This document shows positions 1 through 7,216 of a DNA stretch of 50,414 nt, piece by piece. The translations under genes were made by a program, and so were the position numbers. The stretch's first letter is position 1, and every line of letters starts with the position of its first letter. Origin of the DNA: Anaerolineae bacterium (GTDB lineage Bacteria > Chloroflexota > Anaerolineae > Anaerolineales > Villigracilaceae); NCBI GenBank assembly GCA_030123675.1, contig JASJYH010000008.1:1-50414 (forward strand). Direction: 5' to 3'. The notes under the pieces are model-generated. The model was not told where the DNA came from, ran no database searches, and worked only from the letters and a program-made list of their open reading frames with translations.

Positions 1-37
1 AGAATTATAAGTATGCATTGTGTCTGTTTGACAAAGC

Positions 38-895
38 TCAGGTGGGCAGCAGGTTTTGCGCCGCACGTTTCTCTACCGGGAATTGGATTTCAGCTACGGT
101 ATCATCCAGGCGGTCGGGATGAGGGAGTTCTAGAAAGACCTCGCGGCCCAGACCGGAAAAACGGTAGCCGTTCGCCTCTATCCAAGTTCCTAACATGCTG
201 TAGCTGCCAAATCCATGGACCGGATTTCCTACCCGAGCGACTGTCGCCATCGTCTCTACGGCTGGTAGCTCACCTAGGGTCAATGCCTGCCCGTCAGAAA
301 GCGGGATGTTATCGGAGACATTGCCGGAGACTGTAAAGCCGGCCTCGAGATCGAGATTGTCCAATTCAAACCAGCCAGAGTGAACGACGACCGTGAAATA
401 TCCAAGCGCTTCTTTCGAGACCCTGCCCGGCAGAATCCGCCGCATTTCCTCAAGAAGAAAGAATGACGCCTCTGCGCTATAGCAGATCTTCCGCAACGAG
501 AGGAAAGGCTGGGCGGGGACAGACTTAATCACGATATCGTAATCCGCCATCGCGCCTTCCTGGTCAATCTGCTGGATGCGGGATTCGATGTATTGGAAGC
601 GGTTGTATTCTTCCTGCAGCGACTGAGCGATCTGAGATTTCTTGAGTGTCAGCATGGCGCGCAGCTCATCCTGTGAGACGGCTCCTTTCACCAGTGGTGC
701 GATTTGCTCCAACGTCAAGCCCAATTCCTTTAAGGCCAGAATGCGGTTCAGGTCGGGCAACTGGCGGGCGCTGTAAAGACGGTAACCGCTGGCTTTATCA
801 ATGTGCTCGGGCTTGAACAAACCGATTTGATCGTAGTAGCGCAGTAAGCGCCCGGAGACTTGTGCTATTTTTGAGAACTCGCCAATGCGGAACAT
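38..895 (-). CDS. MerR-family transcriptional regulator with GyrI-like effector domain
   Basis: Predicted cytoplasmic one-component regulator of 285 residues. Residues 1-70 form a MerR winged helix: the start MFRIGEFSKIAQVSGRLLRY and then YYDQIGLFKP are typical of the family. A coiled-coil dimerisation helix follows (about 75-115). Residues 120-278 resemble the GyrI-like/BmrR C-terminal ligand-binding fold, which in relatives binds cationic drugs or other small molecules. The ATG at 893-895 is preceded by a GAGGT ribosome-binding site. No divergent target gene is visible upstream, so the clearest target is its own promoter, which has the long spacer MerR proteins act on. The ligand cannot be deduced from the sequence. 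Confidence 0.88.
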   Translation of the reverse strand: MFRIGEFSKIAQVSGRLLRYYDQIGLFKPEHIDKASGYRLYSARQLPDLNRILALKELGLTLEQIAPLVKGAVSQDELRAMLTLKKSQIAQSLQEEYNRFQYIESRIQQIDQEGAMADYDIVIKSVPAQPFLSLRKICYSAEASFFLLEEMRRILPGRVSKEALGYFTVVVHSGWFELDNLDLEAGFTVSGNVSDNIPLSDGQALTLGELPAVETMATVARVGNPVHGFGSYSMLGTWIEANGYRFSGLGREVFLELPHPDRLDDTVAEIQFPVEKRAAQNLLPT

Positions 896-928
896 CTACT
901 ACCTCACTGAAGTTTGTTTGATGCTGTT

Positions 929-959
929 AGTATAAGGCTTTACGTAACGTCAAAGTCAA
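929..959 (-). promoter_or_regulatory. MerR-type promoter with 19-bp spacer
   Basis: On the minus strand TTGACT (954-959) and TATACT (929-934) are separated by 19 bp instead of the usual 17. An imperfect dyad, TTGACGT-T-ACGTAAA, lies between them. An over-long spacer with the operator inside it is the hallmark of promoters that MerR proteins activate by twisting the DNA. It drives the MerR gene itself, 34 bp downstream. Confidence 0.65.
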
Positions 960-1452
960 GGGTCTTTGATTAAGGAAAAATGAGAATATTATCTTTTCAT
1001 TCTTTCTAGATTGTTTATTGACGATCAAGGTAGGGCAGGTGTAATCTATCGGAAGCTGCCCCTTCACCGAGGGAGAACGCCACGACATACCAGGATGATT
1101 TTACCTTACCCAAAATAGAGTTCCCCCGGTTTCATAGAGATCTACCAACCCTGTAAAATTAATATTCTGAGTTGTCTTTTTACCCGAGTATTTTACAATA
1201 GCAAAGTCGCCCTCTTCAATTGCCTAACTGTGTGTGAAGAGGACCGCCCTATACGCTGCGGAAAATACAGAAGTTGCTCTGGATAAATGTTTTGCTACAA
1301 AATGTAATGGCAGTGAACAATCCGGGCAGCCGCTTACACGGTCGTTAGGTGTCGCGGTGATTTCGAAATTCAGTCTAATACAATCTGAACATTAGAAAAA
1401 GTTAAGGTCTTAGAGGAGAAAATGGTTTATACGTGCTGATCCCAACCACCAG
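960..1452. other. Gene-poor intergenic stretch with one possible coding remnant
   Basis: No intact gene is visible here. On the minus strand 1101-1223 reads as about 40 residues ending in a stop (start of the stretch AIEEGDFAIVKYSG, end YETGGTLFWVR). It could be the C-terminus of a lost gene, but no family was recognised and upstream continuity is broken by stops. No hairpin terminator or RNA gene was found. Confidence 0.3.
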
Positions 1453-1937
1453 ATGCGAACCAGGGCCATTATTCAGAAGGGATTAGATGTTGATGCGGGC
1501 AGCAAGTGGGTAAAGTATAAGATAGAGCGAAGTTGGAATAAACTAACTCCAGACGTACAAGATTTATCCCCCCCGTCGCTAGGACGTAGCCAGTCCGCGA
1601 GACCTATCCCGAGCCGGGTTCAATTCAGCGTGGTATCCTTGCTGATGATAGTAGCGCGCTTGAGATCATTCACAAAAACACGGAAGATGAATTTGGCTAT
1701 CAAGTCTGGGGATTTAGCACCGCACCAATCATCAAATACGCGCGCTGCGCATTCTATTATTCTGATGATTACGACGGTTGCATCCTCGATTGGTCGTATG
1801 AGTTTCGCGCGACCTCAGGGTTCTTCGTGCCTGTCGTCTTCATATTTGTCAAGCTCATCTTCCGACCATTTATGAAGAAAGCTATCCAGACGATAAAAGA
1901 GCAGGCTGAATCAAGTTATCTTAAGGAATTGGACTGA
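1453..1937 (+). pseudogene. Decayed SRPBCC (polyketide cyclase/START-like) family gene
   Basis: The N-terminal part reads in one frame from 1453 and contains GLDVDAGSKWV and SWNKLTPDVQDL, like the first helix and strand of SRPBCC proteins. The rest reads in another frame from about 1590 to the TGA at 1935-1937. That part contains ALEIIHKNTEDEFGYQVWGF, WSYEF and FRPFMKKAIQTIKEQAE, the usual strand pattern and long C-terminal helix. At least one frameshift lies around 1560-1600, and a stop in the second frame sits at 1587-1589. The remnant ends one base before the cyclase ATG, so the two were probably once co-transcribed. SRPBCC proteins bind hydrophobic ligands; this copy is presumably non-functional unless the frameshift is a sequencing error. 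Confidence 0.6.
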
Positions 1938-1938
1938 A

Positions 1939-3135
1939 ATGAATTTAAGAACTTTTTTTGCTTACGATCTTAATGATACTGATGAAATCAGGTTAGAGAA
2001 ATTTGCTGCCTTTCTAGTAGCCGGTTCCTGTTGCCTTGCCGCCATCGTCTGGACAGCGATGTATTATATTGTCTTTGGCTGGGGATTGACCACGCTATTA
2101 CCGCTCAGTTTTGCTATTCTTGTAGGCTTTTCACTTTTCATTTCTCATATTACAAAGAATCATAAGTATGCAATTTACACGCAGATAATTTGTATCCTCT
2201 ACATCCCGACTTTTATTCAATGGAGCATCGGAGGAGTATTTGATTCTGGCTTTGTTTTGGCGTGGGCATTCTTAGGCCCGATTTGTGCCTTGATGTTCTT
2301 TCCGGTCAGAAAGTCCATCCCTTGGTTTTTGCTCTTTTTATTAAATGTAGTTATTACAGTCATTTTGAATGACTTTTTTGTAAGCCGTGGCCAAGTGGTT
2401 TCGGAAGACACGAGGCTGGTATTTTTCATAATGAACTTAAGTATTTCTTCAATAGTTATCTATATTTTTGCTAGCTATTATGTTGCTGCAGCCGTCAGGG
2501 AGCGCGATAATGCCAACAAGCTTCTGCTTAATATATTGCCAAAAGAAATTGCATCCATTCTCAAGAAAAATGAGGGCACAATCGCAGATCGCCATGAATC
2601 GGCCAGTGTGCTATTTGCCGATATTGTTGGGTCTACTCCGCTTTTCTCTAACCTGGATCCTGGAGAGGTGGTAAATTGGTTAAACGAGATATTTTCAATG
2701 TTTGACAATCTTGTTGATAAATATGGCTTGGAAAAAATAAAAACGATCGGGGACAATTACATGGTAGCCTCTGGGGTACCAACTCCCCGGCCTGATCATG
2801 CACAGGCGCTTGCACATTTTGCACTCGATATGCTCGCATGCCTAAAAGACATCCCGGCCAGAAACAAGAAACAAATTGAATTTCGTGTGGGAATCAATTC
2901 AGGCCCATTGGTGGCCGGGGTTATAGGCAAACGCAAATTCCAATATGATTTGTGGGGCGATACTGTTAATGTAGCCAGCAGGATGGAGTCTCACGGAGAA
3001 GTCGGAAAAGTACATATCTCAAAAGCCTCATTTAAATTGCTTAAAGATGATTTCGATTGTTTGCCCAGAGGCTCTATTCCGATTCACGGCAAAGGTACTA
3101 TGGAGACATGGTATTTAATTTCTCAAAAAGTATAA
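1939..3135 (+). CDS. Membrane-anchored class III adenylate cyclase
   Basis: Predicted to make cAMP from ATP at the cytoplasmic face of the membrane. Residues 1-190 are hydrophobic, with about six membrane spans. A short linker (LLLNILPKEIASILKKNEG) leads into a class III cyclase domain (about 222-395). Visible motifs are metal-binding Asp in ASVLFADIVGSTPLF, Lys and the second metal Asp in EKIKTIGDNYMVASG, and QYDLWGDTVNVASRMES, which holds the base-selecting Asp plus the Asn/Arg pair. The Lys/Asp pair is the adenine-specific combination; guanylate cyclases use Glu/Cys. All catalytic residues appear present. It starts one base after the SRPBCC remnant. A cyclic-nucleotide-binding protein begins at 50010, but a functional link is only a guess. 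Confidence 0.9.
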   Translation: MNLRTFFAYDLNDTDEIRLEKFAAFLVAGSCCLAAIVWTAMYYIVFGWGLTTLLPLSFAILVGFSLFISHITKNHKYAIYTQIICILYIPTFIQWSIGGVFDSGFVLAWAFLGPICALMFFPVRKSIPWFLLFLLNVVITVILNDFFVSRGQVVSEDTRLVFFIMNLSISSIVIYIFASYYVAAAVRERDNANKLLLNILPKEIASILKKNEGTIADRHESASVLFADIVGSTPLFSNLDPGEVVNWLNEIFSMFDNLVDKYGLEKIKTIGDNYMVASGVPTPRPDHAQALAHFALDMLACLKDIPARNKKQIEFRVGINSGPLVAGVIGKRKFQYDLWGDTVNVASRMESHGEVGKVHISKASFKLLKDDFDCLPRGSIPIHGKGTMETWYLISQKV

Positions 3136-3286
3136 AATTTGTTTCTATTTGACCGCAATTTCGCGCGGAATTTAATGTAGCTTAAATAACAGCTTGCATC
3201 AATTGTGAGTCAAGCCACTTGAAATTTGTGTAGTTTAATATATAGGGGAAGAGTTAAATCCCAAATTTGAGTTGAAAAATTTATTC

Positions 3287-3331
3287 TTGACAAACAAGCG
3301 ACTCGATTTATAATTGAAAACTATTATCAAT
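3287..3331 (+). promoter_or_regulatory. Promoter with Fur-family (Zur-like) operator
   Basis: TTGACA (3287-3292) and TATAAT (3309-3314) are separated by 16 bp. A 19-bp dyad at 3313-3331, ATTGAAAACTATTATCAAT, matches in 7 of 9 base pairs. It overlaps the -10 element and the expected start of transcription. Its size and AT-rich 9-1-9 form resemble Fur/Zur boxes, so the regulator encoded just downstream probably represses its own operon. Confidence 0.7.
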
Positions 3332-3339
3332 AAGGACTT

Positions 3340-3771
3340 ATGACTACTCAATCCTGGCTTTCCCAATTAAAGGCACATGGCTATCGCTTGACCAATGCCC
3401 GCAAGGCAGTAGTGGAGATCGTAGCAACCACCACTTCTGCGCTCAACCCATTGCAGGTTTACGAAGCGGCCAAATCTACCTACCAAGGTTTAGGGCTGGT
3501 GTCTGTTTACCGTACGCTCGAAAAGCTGGAGGAGTTGGAACTGATTCAACGTGTGCACTTGCCAGATGGCTGCAACGCGTATCTGCCCCAGGCGGATGGG
3601 CATCAACACCTGCTCATTTGTGAAGGCTGTGGTAAAGCAGAATACTTCGAAGGCGATAACATGGAGGCTTTATTCTCAAAGGTAGCCGGCAAGCACGGCT
3701 TCTCAATCCACGAGCACTGGCTGCAGTTGTTTGGCGTATGTTCGCAATGCGAATTGGCGGCAAGTGGATAG
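3340..3771 (+). CDS. Fur-family metal-responsive repressor, Zur-like
   Basis: A 143-residue cytoplasmic DNA-binding metal sensor. The winged helix includes YRLTNARKAVVEIV and SVYRTLEKLEELELIQRVHL. The dimerisation domain carries the regulatory-site HQH motif and two CxxC pairs, CEGC and CSQC, which bind structural zinc in Fur/Zur/PerR proteins. It lies at the head of an operon with a TroA/ZnuA-type binding protein, ATPase and permease, and a Fur-type operator covers its promoter. Zinc sensing (Zur) is therefore favoured over iron or peroxide sensing, but manganese (Mur) cannot be excluded from sequence alone. Confidence 0.87.
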   Translation: MTTQSWLSQLKAHGYRLTNARKAVVEIVATTTSALNPLQVYEAAKSTYQGLGLVSVYRTLEKLEELELIQRVHLPDGCNAYLPQADGHQHLLICEGCGKAEYFEGDNMEALFSKVAGKHGFSIHEHWLQLFGVCSQCELAASG

Positions 3772-3838
3772 AAGATCAAAACAAAGCTTAAAGCGCTTTG
3801 AGTTGATCTTCTCAAAACTATTATTATTTAAGAAATCC

Positions 3839-4735
3839 ATGCCTTTTCACCAATTAATTTTTTTGCTCCTAATCAGCTCGCTATTTGTCAGCTGTAATAG
3901 TTCAGCAGCTCTTTCGCCGAATGATGACATCAATGTGGTTACAACCACAACGCTGCTTGCAGATATAACTCAAAATATTGCTGGTGCGCGCTTGCAAGTC
4001 GAATCGCTCTTGCCATTAGGCGTAGACCCGCATAGTTATCAACCCATCCCCCAAGATGTGGTCAAAATTGTAGAAAGCGACTTGCTAATCGTCAACGGTG
4101 CAGACTATGAGCAATTTTTGGCAAATTTGTTAGCTAACGCGGGAGGCCAGACAACTGTCATTGTGGCCTCAGCAGGCTTAGAGACCGCAACCGAAGCGCA
4201 GCCTGCGGGGCTGGATCCCCATTTCTGGATCGATCCGAACAACGTCATTGTTTATGTAAAAAACATCCGCGATGGACTTACTCATATTGATCCAGATGGC
4301 GCGCAGGATTTTAAGTCCAACGCAGATGCATACATCCAGAAATTACAAGAATTGGATTCCTGGATCATCGCAGAAGTAACTGGCCTGCCTGTTGAAAAAC
4401 GCTTATTGGTGACCAATCATGATAACTTGGGATACTTTGCAAAGCGCTACGGCTTTACCGTTATCGGGACGGTTGTGCCAGGATTTAGTTCCGATGCGGC
4501 CCCAGCCGCAGGACAAATGGCTGAGCTAATCGATCAAATCAAAGCCAGCCAGGCCCAAGCTCTTTTTTTGGATACTGCCGAGCCGCTTACAATGGGAGAA
4601 CAGATCGCATCAGACACAGGCCTTACAGTTGTTACCGACTTACAGATCGAATCGTTGACCGAAGGCCCTCCGGCCGGAACGTATCTCGATTTGATGACCC
4701 ATAATGTAACAAGAATTATTGAGGCTTTGAGATAA
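3839..4735 (+). CDS. Zinc/manganese ABC transporter substrate-binding lipoprotein (ZnuA/TroA family)
   Basis: Extracytoplasmic receptor that captures a divalent metal and passes it to the permease encoded downstream. The chosen ATG (3839) gives a short signal peptide ending LFVSC, with Cys19 as the lipidation site. The longer reading frame upstream adds 36 residues that overlap the fur gene and would spoil the signal peptide. Metal-ligand motifs of the cluster A-I family are visible: GVDPHSYQPIP, LDPHFWIDPN and VTNHDNLGYFAKRYG supply three His, and IESLTEG stands where relatives have an Asp or Glu. The C-terminal TYLDLMTHNV is typical. No His-rich loop is present between the first two ligands, unlike many ZnuA proteins, so manganese remains possible. 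Confidence 0.86.
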   Translation: MPFHQLIFLLLISSLFVSCNSSAALSPNDDINVVTTTTLLADITQNIAGARLQVESLLPLGVDPHSYQPIPQDVVKIVESDLLIVNGADYEQFLANLLANAGGQTTVIVASAGLETATEAQPAGLDPHFWIDPNNVIVYVKNIRDGLTHIDPDGAQDFKSNADAYIQKLQELDSWIIAEVTGLPVEKRLLVTNHDNLGYFAKRYGFTVIGTVVPGFSSDAAPAAGQMAELIDQIKASQAQALFLDTAEPLTMGEQIASDTGLTVVTDLQIESLTEGPPAGTYLDLMTHNVTRIIEALR

Positions 4736-4737
4736 GC

Positions 4738-5547
4738 ATGTACCCCCATTCACACCATCAAGATGATCAGTCCATTTTGGACCTGCACAAAATCACCCTG
4801 CGCTACAATGGGCGTTTTGCATTGGAAAATATCAGCTTCCATTTACATGCCGGAGAACAGGTTGCTGTGGTTGGCCCGAATGGTGCTGGCAAAAGCACCT
4901 TGTTCAAAGTGGTTGCTGGGGTGTTACAGCCAACTAGTGGGAAGGTGAAGATCTTCGGGTCCACACCGCGTAAACATGTCTGCATAGCGTACATACCCCA
5001 GCGCAGCCAGGTAGATTGGAACTTCCCGGTCACCGTGGCGGATGTGGTCATGATGGGCCGCAGCGCCCAACTTGGTCCGTTTGGCTGGCCAAAAAAACAT
5101 GATTGGGAAGTTGTCCGCCATACGCTGGATGTCGTCGAACTCAGCGATCTGGCAAGTCGTCAAATCGGGGAACTCTCTGGAGGACAACAGCAGCGTATGT
5201 TCATCGCACGCTCGCTGGCCCAGGAAGCCGAGTTGATGCTGTTAGATGAACCCTTCTCCGGACTGGATCTGCCTTCACAGGCAGGAATTTTAAAGGTATT
5301 GGAAGAGCTAAAGCGCGGGGCTGTAACCGTGATGGTTGCCACGCATGACTTAGAACAAGCCGCAGAAAATTTCGACCGGATTATGTTGCTCAACCAACGT
5401 ATGATTGGATTTGGAAAACCGGACGAGGTGCTGCAACCTGAAAAACTGATCCAAGCTTATGGCGGACGCTTACGATCAGTGGATGGGGAAAATGTGCCGG
5501 CACTAGAAGATTTTTATGAGAGAGAAAGGCATGCCCACCATCATTAA
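4738..5547 (+). CDS. Zinc/manganese ABC transporter ATP-binding protein (ZnuC/MntA-like)
   Basis: ATPase that powers metal import through the permease encoded next. The 269-residue protein has Walker A GPNGAGKSTLF, Q-loop IPQRSQVDW, signature [17 protein letters not shown], Walker B ELMLLDEP and H-loop ATHDLEQ. Both ends are rich in histidine (MYPHSHHQ and RERHAHHH), which could bind metal locally; this is common in zinc-handling proteins but its role here is inferred. It starts two bases after the binding-protein stop codon and overlaps the permease start by 17 bp, so translation is probably coupled. Confidence 0.92.
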   Translation: MYPHSHHQDDQSILDLHKITLRYNGRFALENISFHLHAGEQVAVVGPNGAGKSTLFKVVAGVLQPTSGKVKIFGSTPRKHVCIAYIPQRSQVDWNFPVTVADVVMMGRSAQLGPFGWPKKHDWEVVRHTLDVVELSDLASRQIGELSGGQQQRMFIARSLAQEAELMLLDEPFSGLDLPSQAGILKVLEELKRGAVTVMVATHDLEQAAENFDRIMLLNQRMIGFGKPDEVLQPEKLIQAYGGRLRSVDGENVPALEDFYERERHAHHH

Positions 5548-6388
5548 CTGGGTACTTGAGCCGCTGCAATATGCCTTCATGCTGCGCGGTCTGGCCGCTG
5601 CTGTAATGGTTGGTATCGTCTGCGCAGTGGTTGGCACTTACGTGGTGTTGCGTGGTATGGCATTCTTTGGTGACGCGCTGGCACATGCGATCCTACCAGG
5701 CGTAGCCCTTGGATATTTGGTCGGCGGTGGGTCACGTTCGTCGTTATTTTGGTGGGCATTAGGCACAGCTGTCATCGCCGCGCTGGGCATCGGGGCCATT
5801 AAAAAACAAACTCAGGTCAAAGAAGATACAGCTATTGGCATCGTCTTTGCTGGCATGTTCGCATTGGGGATCGCCTTGATTTCTACAGTCCGCAATTATG
5901 CAGTCGACTTGAGCCATTTCCTATTCGGGGACGTGCTGGGTGTCTCGCCTCAAAGCCTGTGGTTGACTTTGATCTTCGGAGTACTCGTGCTCCTGACGAT
6001 TGCCGCATTTTATAAGGAATTCCTAACCTTGTCCTTTGACCCTATCCTGGCAGTAACGCTGCGCCTGCCAGTCGGCCTGTTGGAAAATCTGCTACTGGCG
6101 CTTATCGCCGTGACGATAGCGGTCTCACTTCAAACTGTAGGTGTGGCACTGATGGTTGCTATGCTGGTCACTCCTGCCGCGACAGCCTACCTACTGACAC
6201 ATCGCCTGCCAGTCATGATGGGGTTGGCAGCCACATTTGCAACAATCTCTGGCGTGATAGGATTGTATCTCTCATATTACCTGAGCGTTGCATCCGGCGC
6301 AGCGATTGTGCTGACGGCAACTGCCTTCTTCATATTCGTGTTTCTAGGAAAGCGGATTCAGACAGCATTATTAGTTGCAGCAAAATAG
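5531..6388 (+). CDS. Zinc/manganese ABC transporter permease (ABC-3 family, ZnuB-like)
   Basis: Polytopic inner-membrane channel subunit with about eight or nine hydrophobic spans and the ABC-3 family coupling motif GDALAHAILPGVALGYL. An upstream in-frame ATG at 5516 exists. ATG 5531 is preferred because GAGAAAGG lies just before it and the protein then begins MPTIINWVLEPLQYAFMLRG, as relatives do. It completes the regulator-receptor-ATPase-permease operon; the energising ATPase overlaps its 5' end. Confidence 0.88.
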   Translation: MPTIINWVLEPLQYAFMLRGLAAAVMVGIVCAVVGTYVVLRGMAFFGDALAHAILPGVALGYLVGGGSRSSLFWWALGTAVIAALGIGAIKKQTQVKEDTAIGIVFAGMFALGIALISTVRNYAVDLSHFLFGDVLGVSPQSLWLTLIFGVLVLLTIAAFYKEFLTLSFDPILAVTLRLPVGLLENLLLALIAVTIAVSLQTVGVALMVAMLVTPAATAYLLTHRLPVMMGLAATFATISGVIGLYLSYYLSVASGAAIVLTATAFFIFVFLGKRIQTALLVAAK

Positions 6389-6517
6389 AGTTTATATTAG
6401 ATCATCGCGGAAGCAGATTCTTTTCTTGTGAGGTTCATGAAACCTTAACCTTTTCTGCAACCTTTCTGAATTACTCGCGTACACCCTCTTGCACACTAAC
6501 TTATTTGGAGCAAATTT

Positions 6518-7216
6518 ATGGCCAAAAATATCATTATCGATCTTCAGGGAATTGGCAAGACATTCGATGGACCAGCTGGCCCCATCCATGCCTTAAAAGA
6601 AGTTTCTCTCAAGGTTTATTCAGGAGAATTTGTCGGTGTGCGCGGCCCCTCCGGGAGCGGCAAATCAACCTTGATCAATATGATCACCGGAATTGACCGC
6701 CCCACTCGTGGGGCTGTCAAGGTTACTGGAGAGCTGCTCAATAATATGAGTGAAGACCAACTCGCCCGCTGGCGTGGCAAGAATGTGGGTGTAATATTCC
6801 AATTCTTCCAATTGCTGCCTACCTTGACCGTGATGGAGAATATCATTCTGCCTATGGAGTTTTGCCACGCCTGGAAACCGAAGGAGCGACCCGAAAGAGC
6901 CATGCATCTCCTCGATCAAGTTGGTATGACCGACCAGGCCCAAAAGTTACCCAATATGCTCTCTGGTGGGCAGCAACAACGGGCTGCAATCGCGCGCTCA
7001 TTGGCTAACGAACCTGCCCTGGTAATAGGTGACGAACCCACCGGCAACCTCGACAGCAAATCAGCAGACAAAGTCTTTTATCTGTTCGAGGAGCTCGTTA
7101 AGCAAGGTAAAACCTTCATGATGGTTACCCACGATCTGGGTCTTGCCAGCCGCATTCCCCGCGTAATTGAAGTCCTGGATGGAGATTTGTTCGAAAATGG
7201 GAATAGACCTAAATGA
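6518..7216 (+). CDS. ABC transporter ATP-binding protein, LolD/MacB type
   Basis: A 232-residue ATPase with Walker [15 protein letters not shown], signature [17 protein letters not shown], Walker [14 protein letters not shown] and H-loop MVTHDLGLA. The phrase [12 protein letters not shown] marks the MacB/LolD/FtsE branch, which drives mechanotransmission rather than import. The ATG is preceded by GGAGCAAATTT. It overlaps the FtsX-like permease by 4 bp (ATGA), so the two form one transporter. Likely roles are efflux of lipid, peptide or antibiotic; the substrate cannot be read from the sequence. Confidence 0.9.
   Translation: MAKNIIIDLQGIGKTFDGPAGPIHALKEVSLKVYSGEFVGVRGPSGSGKSTLINMITGIDRPTRGAVKVTGELLNNMSEDQLARWRGKNVGVIFQFFQLLPTLTVMENIILPMEFCHAWKPKERPERAMHLLDQVGMTDQAQKLPNMLSGGQQQRAAIARSLANEPALVIGDEPTGNLDSKSADKVFYLFEELVKQGKTFMMVTHDLGLASRIPRVIEVLDGDLFENGNRPK

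Noticed and set aside
1453-1875. 140-residue open frame as an intact gene
   Set aside because: Only its first part matches SRPBCC; the rest of the family signal is in another frame, so it is treated as a pseudogene.
3731-3838. Upstream start for the metal-binding lipoprotein
   Set aside because: It overlaps the fur gene and adds 36 charged residues before a good signal peptide.
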